From a bacterium (GTDB lineage: Bacteria; Bdellovibrionota; UBA1018), in NCBI GenBank assembly GCA_019751945.1, contig JAIEMT010000014.1:1-64000 (forward strand): 64,000 nt of DNA, given 5' to 3'. Positions 26,360 to 34,216 of this stretch are shown in pieces (position 1 is the first letter of the stretch; every line of letters begins with the position of its first letter). A model generated the notes under the pieces. It saw only the letters and a list, made by a program, of their open reading frames with translations. It was not told where the DNA came from and did no database searches. Position numbers and translations under genes: made by a program.

Positions 26360-26932
26360 TCAATTCTGTGGGGGCGAATTTGAATCCGTCAAAAACATCT
26401 GAAGCGTGTCGTTTACTTGCTTAGGAGGGAGTGACCGAATTTCTGTCTCGGTAATTCCATAGACCGTTTTCAATGTTTCTAAGAACTGATCGGCCAAGAT
26501 CAGGTAGACCTTGATGTCATCAAAAGCTTTGTCTCCGAGCCTGCGATGGGCCAACGCAGCAATGCTGCTCAGGAGTTCCGCATGCGAAGGATTCAAGAAT
26601 CCGATGTTTAGCATCTTCTTCGCTCGAAACCACCCCGGCTTCTTTTTATAACCCAAAGGGAGTGCGCCGAATTGAATCATATCTTCGGTGGAGAGAGCTG
26701 CTTTGGTGATATCCGGAAAATGTTTTGGGCTGACGTAGAAAAAATCCACAGCGTAACCTGGGCCGAAAACCTTCATCAGCTTTTCGCGGGTGAGGAGGCC
26801 GAGCGCCATGCCGGCTTCACCGAAGCGAAGTCCGTGCGCTTTGGAATGCGTTAAAATAGCTTCTACTTGTTCGGGAGTGAGAACTTTCTTTTCGACTAGA
26901 AACTGCCCAATGGGTTTTCTTGTCGATTCCAT
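26360..26932 (-). CDS. MshEN-like (GspE N-terminal) domain protein
   Basis: 190 residues. The first 50 residues read IGQFLVEKKVLTPEQVEAIL and FGEAGMALGLLTREKLMKVF, the pattern of the GspE/MshEN N-terminal domain, which in other proteins can bind cyclic di-GMP. There is no ATPase domain after it; the rest is helical and unassigned. It lies between tatA and the flavoprotein with gaps of 14 and six bases. A stand-alone version inside a redox operon suggests regulation, possibly by a second messenger, but this is inference. Confidence 0.62.
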   Translation of the reverse strand: MESTRKPIGQFLVEKKVLTPEQVEAILTHSKAHGLRFGEAGMALGLLTREKLMKVFGPGYAVDFFYVSPKHFPDITKAALSTEDMIQFGALPLGYKKKPGWFRAKKMLNIGFLNPSHAELLSSIAALAHRRLGDKAFDDIKVYLILADQFLETLKTVYGITETEIRSLPPKQVNDTLQMFLTDSNSPPQN

Positions 26933-26946
26933 AGTTCTTTCAGAGG

Positions 26947-27144
26947 CTAGGCGGTATTCCCTGGGCCCTTGCCGTCTTTATTGTGGTCGATCTTGTCATT
27001 TTCTTCTCCGCCGCCCTCAATGCCTTTCTTAAAAGCACGAAGACCCTTGCCGAGCGCGCCCCCTAATTCAGGCAGGCGGCGAGCGCCGAAGAGCAATAAA
27101 ACGACTAATACGATGACGAGGTGACCGAAGCTTAATCCAAACAT
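26947..27144 (-). CDS. tatA: Sec-independent protein translocase protein TatA
   Basis: 65 residues: a short N-terminal helix (LVIVLVVLLLFGARRLPELG), the Phe-Gly hinge, then an amphipathic helix GKGLRAFKKGIEG and an acidic tail. TatA oligomers form the pore for folded proteins with twin-arginine signals. No tatB is nearby, so this TatA may do both jobs, as in minimal TatAC systems. It sits inside the redox operon whose polyferredoxin carries a twin-arginine motif; tatC is at 31907-32704. Confidence 0.93.
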   Translation of the reverse strand: MFGLSFGHLVIVLVVLLLFGARRLPELGGALGKGLRAFKKGIEGGGEENDKIDHNKDGKGPGNTA

Positions 27145-27162
27145 ATGAAAATTATAGCGTAC

Positions 27163-28554
27163 CTAGAACTCCATGACTACGCGAAAAGCGGTGTATTCCC
27201 GATTCGTCTTTGCAACCATGTACTTCACATCTCTGCTGTGTTCGACAGACATCTGAATTAAACCCGGCTTATAAAGGAGGGTGCCGCCAATAATGGTCTG
27301 GTCTCCTACGGTCACAAGACGGTTGTCGACGTTGACCGACCCCGCTCGAAGAAGTCCCTTCCAGGCTTGGTTCTTTCCAAACTTCTGACCCACCTCTCCA
27401 TAGTAACCACTGCGACCATACTGTCCTGTTCCGACGTCGGTGCCGACAGTCATGAGCGCTAAGCCGGCTCGAAGTTCTGTTCCCGTGCCGGTAAGACGGA
27501 CTTGCGTATCGAAGCCCAGAATTTGAAGTCTCAAGTAGGGGTCTTCATCGTTGGTGTACCGAGTGGAGTAGAACGACATGCCCACTGAAATTCTGCGAGC
27601 CACTTGAGCTTGAATTCGCGCACCGAAGGCTTTGTCGCGATTGTTATCGGTTGCGCCGAAGATTCCTCCGGGGCCTGAGAAGTTCGGGCCGATATTTCCC
27701 AATGCGTCGGTTCCTTTTTGGATGCCGTTGGTGATGTAGAGATCACCCGTCAACGAGAGCTGCGGTTTATCGATGAGTTTGTATCGAATGCCCACGCCTA
27801 ACTCGGTCCAAAGATCGGGAAGAAATACCCCGGCATTGCCTAGGGCATTGGCTGCTGGATTGATGGTGGAAACCCCGATGCGGCCACCGAACAGATTGTG
27901 GGGGCCTAGATCGTCGAAGGGAATCCAGATTTTTCCAGCTCGAATCGTGAGGCGCGGATTCGCCATGTAATCGAGCTCGTAATAGTGCATTCCCGCAGCG
28001 CTCAAATCGAAAGTGAAAAGAATATCTTTCGCCGGCATGCTTTCGACAAAGAGAAACGAGTGCAGGTTGGTGAACGTGAAGTTCATGTCCGTGCCAGGTT
28101 GGCTGATCATGTTGAAGTCGAAGTAAATTTTGAAGTTCGGAGCAGTGCCTGAAAAATGGTGGGGACTGCTTTGCGCGGAGCTCTTTCCTTCCGCTCCCGA
28201 CATGGCGTTCAAGTCTACGGCGCCGAGATCGACGGCACCCGAATCTTTTGCGTCAGCTTTTGCTTCTGCTGCAGGGGCAGGAGTTGGAGCGGCTTTCTTA
28301 GTGACTTTCTTGGCTGCGGGTTTTTTCTTAGGGGCAGCAGCTTTCTTCGGGGCAGAGGTAGCGGCAGCGGCAGGAGCAGGAGTGACTGCTGCTGGTTTTG
28401 GTTTGGGCGCAGCTGCAGGCGCTGGCGCAGCAGCTGGGGGCGGAGCCGGGGCTTGAGCCGGAGGGCCCGGGCGCCGGACATTTTCGACTGCAATATCATC
28501 TGCAGCCCAACCCTTCTGAGAAATCGCAATCGCTAGAAGCAGTAAGATCTTCAC
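27163..28554 (-). CDS. outer-membrane porin with long Ala/Pro/Lys spacer
   Basis: 463 residues if translation begins at the GTG at 28554, which overlaps the upstream stop (GTGA) and follows GAAGAG; the upstream frame extension was rejected. A signal peptide (KILLLLAIAISQKGWA) leads to a spacer of about 80 residues rich in Ala, Pro and Lys, followed by a barrel of amphipathic strands and a terminal Phe (VVMEF). The spacer looks like those that cross peptidoglycan in TonB. This porin is the fourth gene of the redox operon, which may point to exchange of electrons or a substrate across the outer membrane. Confidence 0.78.
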   Translation of the reverse strand: MKILLLLAIAISQKGWAADDIAVENVRRPGPPAQAPAPPPAAAPAPAAAPKPKPAAVTPAPAAAATSAPKKAAAPKKKPAAKKVTKKAAPTPAPAAEAKADAKDSGAVDLGAVDLNAMSGAEGKSSAQSSPHHFSGTAPNFKIYFDFNMISQPGTDMNFTFTNLHSFLFVESMPAKDILFTFDLSAAGMHYYELDYMANPRLTIRAGKIWIPFDDLGPHNLFGGRIGVSTINPAANALGNAGVFLPDLWTELGVGIRYKLIDKPQLSLTGDLYITNGIQKGTDALGNIGPNFSGPGGIFGATDNNRDKAFGARIQAQVARRISVGMSFYSTRYTNDEDPYLRLQILGFDTQVRLTGTGTELRAGLALMTVGTDVGTGQYGRSGYYGEVGQKFGKNQAWKGLLRAGSVNVDNRLVTVGDQTIIGGTLLYKPGLIQMSVEHSRDVKYMVAKTNREYTAFRVVMEF

Positions 28555-30116
28555 TTGTGTAGCTCTTCTTTCGGCGGAACTTTTGCGGGAGCCGCTCTTC
28601 CGTAGGAGGTCGTGACCATTGCTGAATCCCCGAACACGATTTGGTTGCACGAAAACTCACAGGCACCGCAGCCAATGCAGCGATCAAAATTCACACTGTG
28701 CGGCCGAGTGGGAGTTTTTCCGTCGGGGGCCGGGAAGTCCGCACCTTTAGCGCCATAGAGGCCGCCTTCAGGTTCCCATCCCTTCGTGAAATCAATAGCG
28801 TCTGTGGGACAGGCACGAATACATTCATTACAAAATTTGTTTTCAGTAAAACCGATGCAACGGTTCGATTCAAAAACTGCCGTTCCAGCTTTGTACGCGT
28901 ATTTCTTTTCCACGGGGTACTTCATGATCGCGTCGGTGGGACAAGCTTGAGAGCAGGCATTGCAACCCGGCTTACAGTAACCTTCAGTCGCAACCATGAC
29001 GGGGGACCAGAGGGATCGTATTCCGTGTTCGAGTCCGGCGGGTTTTAAAATTCCGGTGGGGCAAGCCTTGATACATTCCGTGCAGCGAATGCAGCTGGAA
29101 AGAAAGTCATGCTCTTCGCGACTCATGGGGGGGCGGAGCAGGCGCTTATGAGAAGTCGTATCTCCTCCCCCTAAATTCAATGCCGGGGCCGCGAGAACTG
29201 CAGCGGCGGCCGTACCCAAAACCTGTCGGCGTTCTAAATCCACCGGATGTTGAGACTCTCGCAGTGCCGGAAAGGGAAGTTTGTAGGTGAAGTAGTTGGC
29301 ATCTACTGGGCACTCTTGCGAACAGGCGAAGCACTTGATGCATTCCGATTCATTGTAAACTTCTGCGTTCGTGAAGTTGATAGCGCCCGTGGGGCAGTGG
29401 TTCGAACAGATCTGACATTGAATGCAACCCTTGGTGTCTCGCCGAAGTATGGAGTTTCTCGACGAAAGCGCTAAGTAAGCTCCCAACGGGCAAGCCGTGC
29501 GACACCAGATTCGCGAAAGCTTAGTGGTCGCTGTCATGATTCCTAAGAAGAGCGCGAGAGTCGCAAAGTCGATGAAGTGACCGTAGTATTTGACGGGAGC
29601 ACCGACATTCCAGAACAGTTCATCTTGTTTCAATAAGAACGGATTAAAAACCGTTGCAGCGGTTCGAGTGAGAAGGACGATGGGATCAAACCCCATCAGA
29701 GGGCTGACTCCCCCAAGCAACGCGAATACTAAGATGGCCAAGAGCAGGTAATATTTGAACCGAAACCACGAGGGAGACGGACCTTCGAACTTCACACGAA
29801 GTTTTCTTAAGATCCAACCGTATGCGTCGAAAATAGCTCCGAGGGGACAGACCCAGCCGCAAAACACCCGTCCTAGCAATAAAGTAACTCCTAGGGTGAC
29901 GAGGCCTAAAAGCGTGATCGTCACAGCCATCCGCATGCCACCACAGATCACTGTGGTGACAAGCGGATCGATACGGAGGAGAAGCGAAACTGGAACGTTT
30001 TTCGCCAACCAAGAATCCATCGGATGCTTGGTTGCAAGAATTAGCGCCACCCAGAGCGTGAAAACCATGGTTTGTACACCGATGCGGATGTGCCGGGTGG
30101 GGACGCCTAAAATCAT
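28551..30116 (-). CDS. membrane polyferredoxin, NapH/NapG-like, with internal Tat signal
   Basis: 521 residues. N-terminal membrane part with NapH signatures GRVFCGWVCPLG (Cys86, Cys90) and CRTACPLG (Cys205, Cys209), then two 4Fe-4S motifs (CIQCQICSNHCP at 231, CIKCFACSQECP at 259). At 292-310 DLERRQVLGTAAAAVLAA is a twin-arginine-type signal inside the chain. After it come four more cysteine motifs (342, 381, about 420, 480); the last ends CNQ, not CP. The second half resembles NapG or MauM ferredoxins, so this is a natural NapH-NapG fusion with a Tat signal between. ATG start six bases after the FMN-binding gene. Likely role: passing electrons across the inner membrane to the periplasm. Confidence 0.88.
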   Translation of the reverse strand: MILGVPTRHIRIGVQTMVFTLWVALILATKHPMDSWLAKNVPVSLLLRIDPLVTTVICGGMRMAVTITLLGLVTLGVTLLLGRVFCGWVCPLGAIFDAYGWILRKLRVKFEGPSPSWFRFKYYLLLAILVFALLGGVSPLMGFDPIVLLTRTAATVFNPFLLKQDELFWNVGAPVKYYGHFIDFATLALFLGIMTATTKLSRIWCRTACPLGAYLALSSRNSILRRDTKGCIQCQICSNHCPTGAINFTNAEVYNESECIKCFACSQECPVDANYFTYKLPFPALRESQHPVDLERRQVLGTAAAAVLAAPALNLGGGDTTSHKRLLRPPMSREEHDFLSSCIRCTECIKACPTGILKPAGLEHGIRSLWSPVMVATEGYCKPGCNACSQACPTDAIMKYPVEKKYAYKAGTAVFESNRCIGFTENKFCNECIRACPTDAIDFTKGWEPEGGLYGAKGADFPAPDGKTPTRPHSVNFDRCIGCGACEFSCNQIVFGDSAMVTTSYGRAAPAKVPPKEELHK

Positions 30117-30122
30117 TTTGGG

Positions 30123-30620
30123 CTACAGAGTTCCTTTCAGCTTTGCTGCCATTTGAATGGTTCTCTTCACGGCAGTCGTGGTGAGATTGCAGCTTCCCGT
30201 CGCCTTCGCGATGGTGTCGATTTTCTTATCGAGGGTGGCGACATCGGCAGGACCCTTGCCCATGTACTGGCTTAAGTAATTGGCTTCCTTGGTGGGGAAC
30301 GCGTGGGGGCAGCTCATTTCCACGACGCGAATCTTTGAAATCTTCGCAGTCTTAGCATCTGCTGCGACTACCCAAGTGTGCGTACAGTTCGGTGGATAGA
30401 TTTCCTTTTGCACAAACGCAAAGGTCTTTGCTTTGCCAGCGTCGTCTTTGGAATAGAACATCTTGATCTGCTCTTTGCCGTTCGGCGAGGGAACCGTCTT
30501 CGGAAAGGCTTTAGTAGTTCCCAAAGCATTCTTGAGCGCAAGGTTGACGGGTTCGAACTCGGAAGCTTGAACTCGCTCAATACACAGTAGTAGGGCAAAA
30601 ACGCAGAGGCGGGCTTTCAT
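30123..30620 (-). CDS. exported FMN-binding protein, likely ApbE substrate
   Basis: 165 residues from ATG 30620, with AAGGAGTCGTAAA before it; a longer upstream frame lacks the signal peptide. Signal peptide ends near VQA. The FMN_bind family pattern is visible near the end: DTIAKATGSCNLTTTAV, where Thr141 aligns with the threonine that ApbE flavinylates in NqrC and RnfG (DxxSGAT). It overlaps apbE (ATGA), the order expected for enzyme and substrate. It would carry a covalently bound FMN in the periplasm and pass electrons to or from the next protein. Confidence 0.82.
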   Translation of the reverse strand: MKARLCVFALLLCIERVQASEFEPVNLALKNALGTTKAFPKTVPSPNGKEQIKMFYSKDDAGKAKTFAFVQKEIYPPNCTHTWVVAADAKTAKISKIRVVEMSCPHAFPTKEANYLSQYMGKGPADVATLDKKIDTIAKATGSCNLTTTAVKRTIQMAAKLKGTL

Positions 30621-31789
30621 TTTACGACTCCTTTTGGTGGTGGCACGACTAGTTTTTGAGGTGGACTGGATTTTAAACTGTTGGAAAGTTTTTTCGGGCG
30701 AAGCTTCTTCAGGTGAAGAGCCACCACGCCGAGCATTAAGATCGGAGCGAGGATCCACCAATGATTCCGTTCGAAAAGATAGGGCGTGAACGAGTTGGCT
30801 TCTTCAGCACCAAGATCAATGGCAGCTTCTTCTTCGGCAAAGGCAAGTACTGCGGAAAGCGAAGACAGAGCAAACACTGCCGTGGCCGCAAGAAATGCAT
30901 GGAGCCCGGGAGCGCCCCAGAGCTTTTGAAAAAATCCGTTCCAATAGGGAACTCCCCGAGAGTCAATCATGGCAGTAGCGGCAACAGTCTGCATTTCTGA
31001 GATTTGAGAGTTTCCTTTGTCCCAGCCTGCCACGAAGAGGGCTGTCGAAAGGGCGTCTGCGTCTGCTGCGGAGGAGTGAGCGACTAGCGCGCTCTGAGGG
31101 GCGCTGTCTATTTTTTTAGACCCCGCATTCAAGATATGATCGCCCTTTTCATGCGTTCCGGAGACGCCGAGGGCAATGGCCTGGCCTGTGCGATGTTCAA
31201 AGGGAATTCCCAAGGCTTCGCCGCTCTGACTTTTCTGCCAGCTCCAACCCCAAGACCAAGGCACGTCAGGAGATGCAAAACCCGAAACGATCTGGCTCGA
31301 TCCGCCCGCGCTCAAGATGAAGTCGTGATAGCCCTCTTGCTCGAGCAAAGTGCGAACGCGATCAAGAGCGTAGCCCTTACCGATCGCACCGAACCCCAGG
31401 TGAGATTCTGGATAAAGTTTCCATACCGTACGGGCTTCGCTGTCCCAGCCAAATTTCGCGCCGGGAATGAGGAGCTTGGATTTTACACCGCAGTCGAAAG
31501 CGCCTTCAGTGAGTTTACGTAAGGCCTCTGATCTTTCGAGTAAGTAAATCACCGATCGCGGCACCTGGAGCGGGAAGTGAGCAGGAGATCGATTCAAGCG
31601 AGAGACGGGACTTTCGGGAATGAACTCGCTGAGTTCTTCTTCTAAGCAGCTGATGAGTTGATGAGCATCGACGAGCAAGCGTTCTGCGGCGGCAGCGCGC
31701 GTGGATACACAACTGATAGTCATTTGAAAAGTCGTCGCCATGTGGTTTTGCTCCACACGAACATGGACGATTTCAGTCACCCGGCTCAT
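30617..31789 (-). CDS. apbE: FAD:protein FMN transferase (ApbE) with C-terminal membrane segment
   Basis: 390 residues from ATG 31789 with AGGGGAAA before it; the frame runs further upstream to 31954 but would cross the tatC start. ApbE blocks are visible: HMATTFQM, FGAIGKGYALDRV, LSAGGSSQI and ADALSTALFVAGW. ApbE attaches FMN to a Thr of exported flavoproteins. Unlike most ApbE proteins it has no N-terminal signal peptide; instead two membrane helices (about 300-325 and 350-367) follow the catalytic part, with a Lys-rich tail. First gene of the operon, overlapping the FMN-binding gene. Confidence 0.85.
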   Translation of the reverse strand: MSRVTEIVHVRVEQNHMATTFQMTISCVSTRAAAAERLLVDAHQLISCLEEELSEFIPESPVSRLNRSPAHFPLQVPRSVIYLLERSEALRKLTEGAFDCGVKSKLLIPGAKFGWDSEARTVWKLYPESHLGFGAIGKGYALDRVRTLLEQEGYHDFILSAGGSSQIVSGFASPDVPWSWGWSWQKSQSGEALGIPFEHRTGQAIALGVSGTHEKGDHILNAGSKKIDSAPQSALVAHSSAADADALSTALFVAGWDKGNSQISEMQTVAATAMIDSRGVPYWNGFFQKLWGAPGLHAFLAATAVFALSSLSAVLAFAEEEAAIDLGAEEANSFTPYLFERNHWWILAPILMLGVVALHLKKLRPKKLSNSLKSSPPQKLVVPPPKGVVK

Positions 31790-31858
31790 GATTTCCCCTA
31801 CATTCACTAGTTTAGAGCAACCTCGCAGAAGGTGGAGAAAAAAGTAGTCGCCAGAATT

Positions 31859-31887
31859 TTGACATTCCAGCGTGATCGGAATCAGAT
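31859..31887 (+). promoter_or_regulatory. candidate promoter for tatC
   Basis: A consensus -35 TTGACA (31859-31864), a 17-base spacer and TCAGAT (31882-31887) as a poor -10. It lies in the 117-bp gap between the divergent apbE and tatC starts. Confidence 0.3.
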
Positions 31888-31906
31888 TAGACTGTGAAGT
31901 AGATTC

Positions 31907-32704
31907 ATGTCGACACAAGGACGCCCAGAAAACCGGATGAGTTTTTACGATCACATCGAAGAGCTTCGCGCGAGGTTGATGCGCGCGTTGTTGGTGTTCA
32001 TGGCGGGTTTTGGTGGGGCGTACTATTTTTCAGACAAGATCTTAGCTTTTCTCAGTCAGCCGCTTTTTAAAATTCTTCCGCCCGAACAGCGCAAACTATA
32101 TTTCACGAGTCTGTTTGAAAACTTCATGACCCATTTGAAGATTTCGGGCTATGCGTCGATCTTCTTCCTTTCGCCGTACTTCTTCTATGAGCTTTGGGGA
32201 TTTATTTCGCCAGGTCTGTATCCCAAGGAGCGAAAACTGGTGGTTCCATTTATCAGCGCTGCCACCTTCTTTTTCATCGGTGGAGCTGCTTTTGCTTATT
32301 ACATTCTTTTTCCAGTGGGCTTTAAGTTCTTTGTGACCTACGGCGCCCCCACAGATGTTCCCATGCTGACGATCGATTCTTATTATGGGACCTGTCTGAA
32401 GCTGATGTTACTCTTCGGGCTCGGTTTCGAATTACCCGTTCTTGTTTGCCTCCTGGGAGTACTAGGCGTGGTGAACGCCGAAATTCTTCGCAAGCAGCGA
32501 CAGAATGCGGTGATTGGTATTACGATCCTCTCTGCTGTTTTTGCGCCACCGGATGCTATTTCGATGATCATTTTGGGCGCACCACTGATTTTGCTCTATG
32601 AACTTTCTATCTATGTTGTGCAATGGATTGGAAAGAAGCGCGCGGCTGAGCAGCAGGTTGTCGTCGCAGAAAAGCGCCCACAAGGCCCGACCATCGTCGA
32701 CTAA
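31907..32704 (+). CDS. tatC: Sec-independent protein translocase protein TatC
   Basis: 265 residues with six membrane helices and the family N-terminus FYDHIEELRARLMRALLVF, followed by the conserved SPYFFYELWGFISPGLYPKE and the Phe-Glu pair in LFGLGFELPVLV. TatC recognises the twin-arginine signal. It is divergent from the operon that contains tatA, and its neighbour encodes a protein with a twin-arginine motif, so the two Tat genes and their substrate share one locus. No tatB is present in the window. The ribosome site is weak. Confidence 0.95.
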   Translation: MSTQGRPENRMSFYDHIEELRARLMRALLVFMAGFGGAYYFSDKILAFLSQPLFKILPPEQRKLYFTSLFENFMTHLKISGYASIFFLSPYFFYELWGFISPGLYPKERKLVVPFISAATFFFIGGAAFAYYILFPVGFKFFVTYGAPTDVPMLTIDSYYGTCLKLMLLFGLGFELPVLVCLLGVLGVVNAEILRKQRQNAVIGITILSAVFAPPDAISMIILGAPLILLYELSIYVVQWIGKKRAAEQQVVVAEKRPQGPTIVD

Positions 32705-33481
32705 TTAAAAAGTAAATTGCAGCTGAATTTCTGGGTGGACAATAGAAATTGTGTTGGTGAAGGTGTCTTCCCAAATCAATCGGTACATAAAGGGAAAATG
32801 GGGCTTGCTAATGGGGACGCTTCTGCTGAGTCCTAGTTGCAAATACCCTCCGCCCCACTTCCAAAATAGAGAGGCCCCGTATTGGCAGTAGGGGCTTGCA
32901 TAATTTAAACCCAGTACACCGATTTCTAAAAACATTCCGAAGTAAGGAGAAAGCCGAATCTCATGGAGGGTGCCTATAGCCAGTTCGTACTTGGTATTAT
33001 TTCCGGGTACCAAGCGCAGCGAAAAGGGGCGGGTGTCGTCAAAGAAATATTGGTAGCTGACAGAAGCGTGAAGCGAATAGTAGTCGCTGAAGTGAGTGGT
33101 GCCGGTGATTTTATTGAAGACTGAAATCTGCTGGTAGTTGTTCAGTCCGTATTTGTAAGTGTGAAAGTAGTCAAATTCCCAAGCCCATTGATCAAACCAA
33201 CCGTGGGTCAGAGTTCCGAAACGTAGGATGGCGTTGGGCATGTTGTAAAAAGCGACAAGCCAAGGACTTGTGGCTAGCATCACGTTGTCATTGATTCCGT
33301 ATCCGATGGCAAAGGTGCCGATCGTCCAAGTATTTGCGTGAGCGGTGTAAGTCGTAGGAGTTAGATTGTGGCCGACCAGGCCCGGATCGTCTCCGAAGCG
33401 ATCTAGCTTAAACGGGGCCGCCCATGCGATAGATTCGCATGTGAGCGTAAAAATCAGAATGAACCTGAGAGATCCCGACAT
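32705..33481 (-). CDS. exported, probable outer-membrane barrel protein
   Basis: 258 residues with a signal peptide ending at AWA. The chain has short amphipathic segments, many aromatic residues and ends QLQFTF, a barrel-like C-terminal Phe. The segment WTIGTFAIGYGINDNVMLATSP resembles the equivalent part of the 7873-8574 protein, suggesting one small family. It ends exactly where tatC ends on the other strand. No substrate or function known. Confidence 0.68.
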   Translation of the reverse strand: MSGSLRFILIFTLTCESIAWAAPFKLDRFGDDPGLVGHNLTPTTYTAHANTWTIGTFAIGYGINDNVMLATSPWLVAFYNMPNAILRFGTLTHGWFDQWAWEFDYFHTYKYGLNNYQQISVFNKITGTTHFSDYYSLHASVSYQYFFDDTRPFSLRLVPGNNTKYELAIGTLHEIRLSPYFGMFLEIGVLGLNYASPYCQYGASLFWKWGGGYLQLGLSRSVPISKPHFPFMYRLIWEDTFTNTISIVHPEIQLQFTF

Positions 33482-33506
33482 GAGATTCTCAGATTAACAG
33501 TCGGTA

Positions 33507-34076
33507 TTACCATTGAAAAGGCTTGATGGTGCCGGCTTCATCGACACTTCCTGCCGGGCGTCTCTTCTCGTCCGTTGTGGCGGGTTTATCCGATCCTGCC
33601 ACGGTAGAATTTGCCGGGTGTCCTTCGGGGTAAAGAGTTTTTGGGTCGACATCTAGCTTGTATGCAATCATGTCTCCTGAAAGTGTATTCATTGAAATGA
33701 CAATTTTGTCGTAGTCCGTTGCGCTCGGATCTTTGAACGCTTTAAATCCTTCTTGTAGATTAATTCCTAGAATGGCTCGACGAACGAGCTGCTTCTTCGG
33801 ATTGTCATTGAAACGATAGCCGATCACCATCACCGGCTTGTCCTTATTCTTTTTGTCGAGCTTCAAGGCCAGACCTTTTAAACTTCCGGCGGGGTAGACG
33901 TGGACTTCGAGATTTCCTTCCCACTCGATGACATTCACTTTCTTGCCAGAGGGGCCGACACCGTCTAGTCGATCGTATTCTTCTTTCGGTTCTGCCGAGA
34001 ACGTCGAAATGGAAGCAAAGGCCAGCGCCATGGCTGCTAGCAAACTAAACGTATTAAACATTCTTTGTGTAAGCAT
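33507..34076 (-). CDS. exported protein of unknown function
   Basis: 189 residues from ATG 34076, which has AAGGGG eight bases ahead; an upstream ATG at 34097 is possible but has poor context. A signal peptide runs to TFSA. The mature part is hydrophilic with no cysteine and a charged, Asp/Lys-rich C-terminal tail. No family recognised. It follows the preceding gene in the same direction by 25 bases, so they may be co-transcribed. Confidence 0.62.
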   Translation of the reverse strand: MLTQRMFNTFSLLAAMALAFASISTFSAEPKEEYDRLDGVGPSGKKVNVIEWEGNLEVHVYPAGSLKGLALKLDKKNKDKPVMVIGYRFNDNPKKQLVRRAILGINLQEGFKAFKDPSATDYDKIVISMNTLSGDMIAYKLDVDPKTLYPEGHPANSTVAGSDKPATTDEKRRPAGSVDEAGTIKPFQW

Positions 34077-34216
34077 GGAAGTACCCCTTCCTGTCATTTT
34101 ATTCCGACGTATTTTGTCCGGTAATGGATCAATCGGGACACAGGAGGGAGTTTGGTGATAACGCTCTGCGTTTTTGTTCTATCTGCGTTTAATATGCGCT
34201 ATAGCTACCTGTTCCT

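Noticed and set aside
28130-28456. Ala-rich plus-strand ORFs opposite the porin spacer
   Set aside because: They arise from the Ala/Pro/Lys-coding repeat of the porin gene and have no independent support.
31790-31954. Longer N-terminus for ApbE
   Set aside because: It overlaps the divergent tatC start, has no signal peptide, and ATG 31789 has a strong ribosome site.
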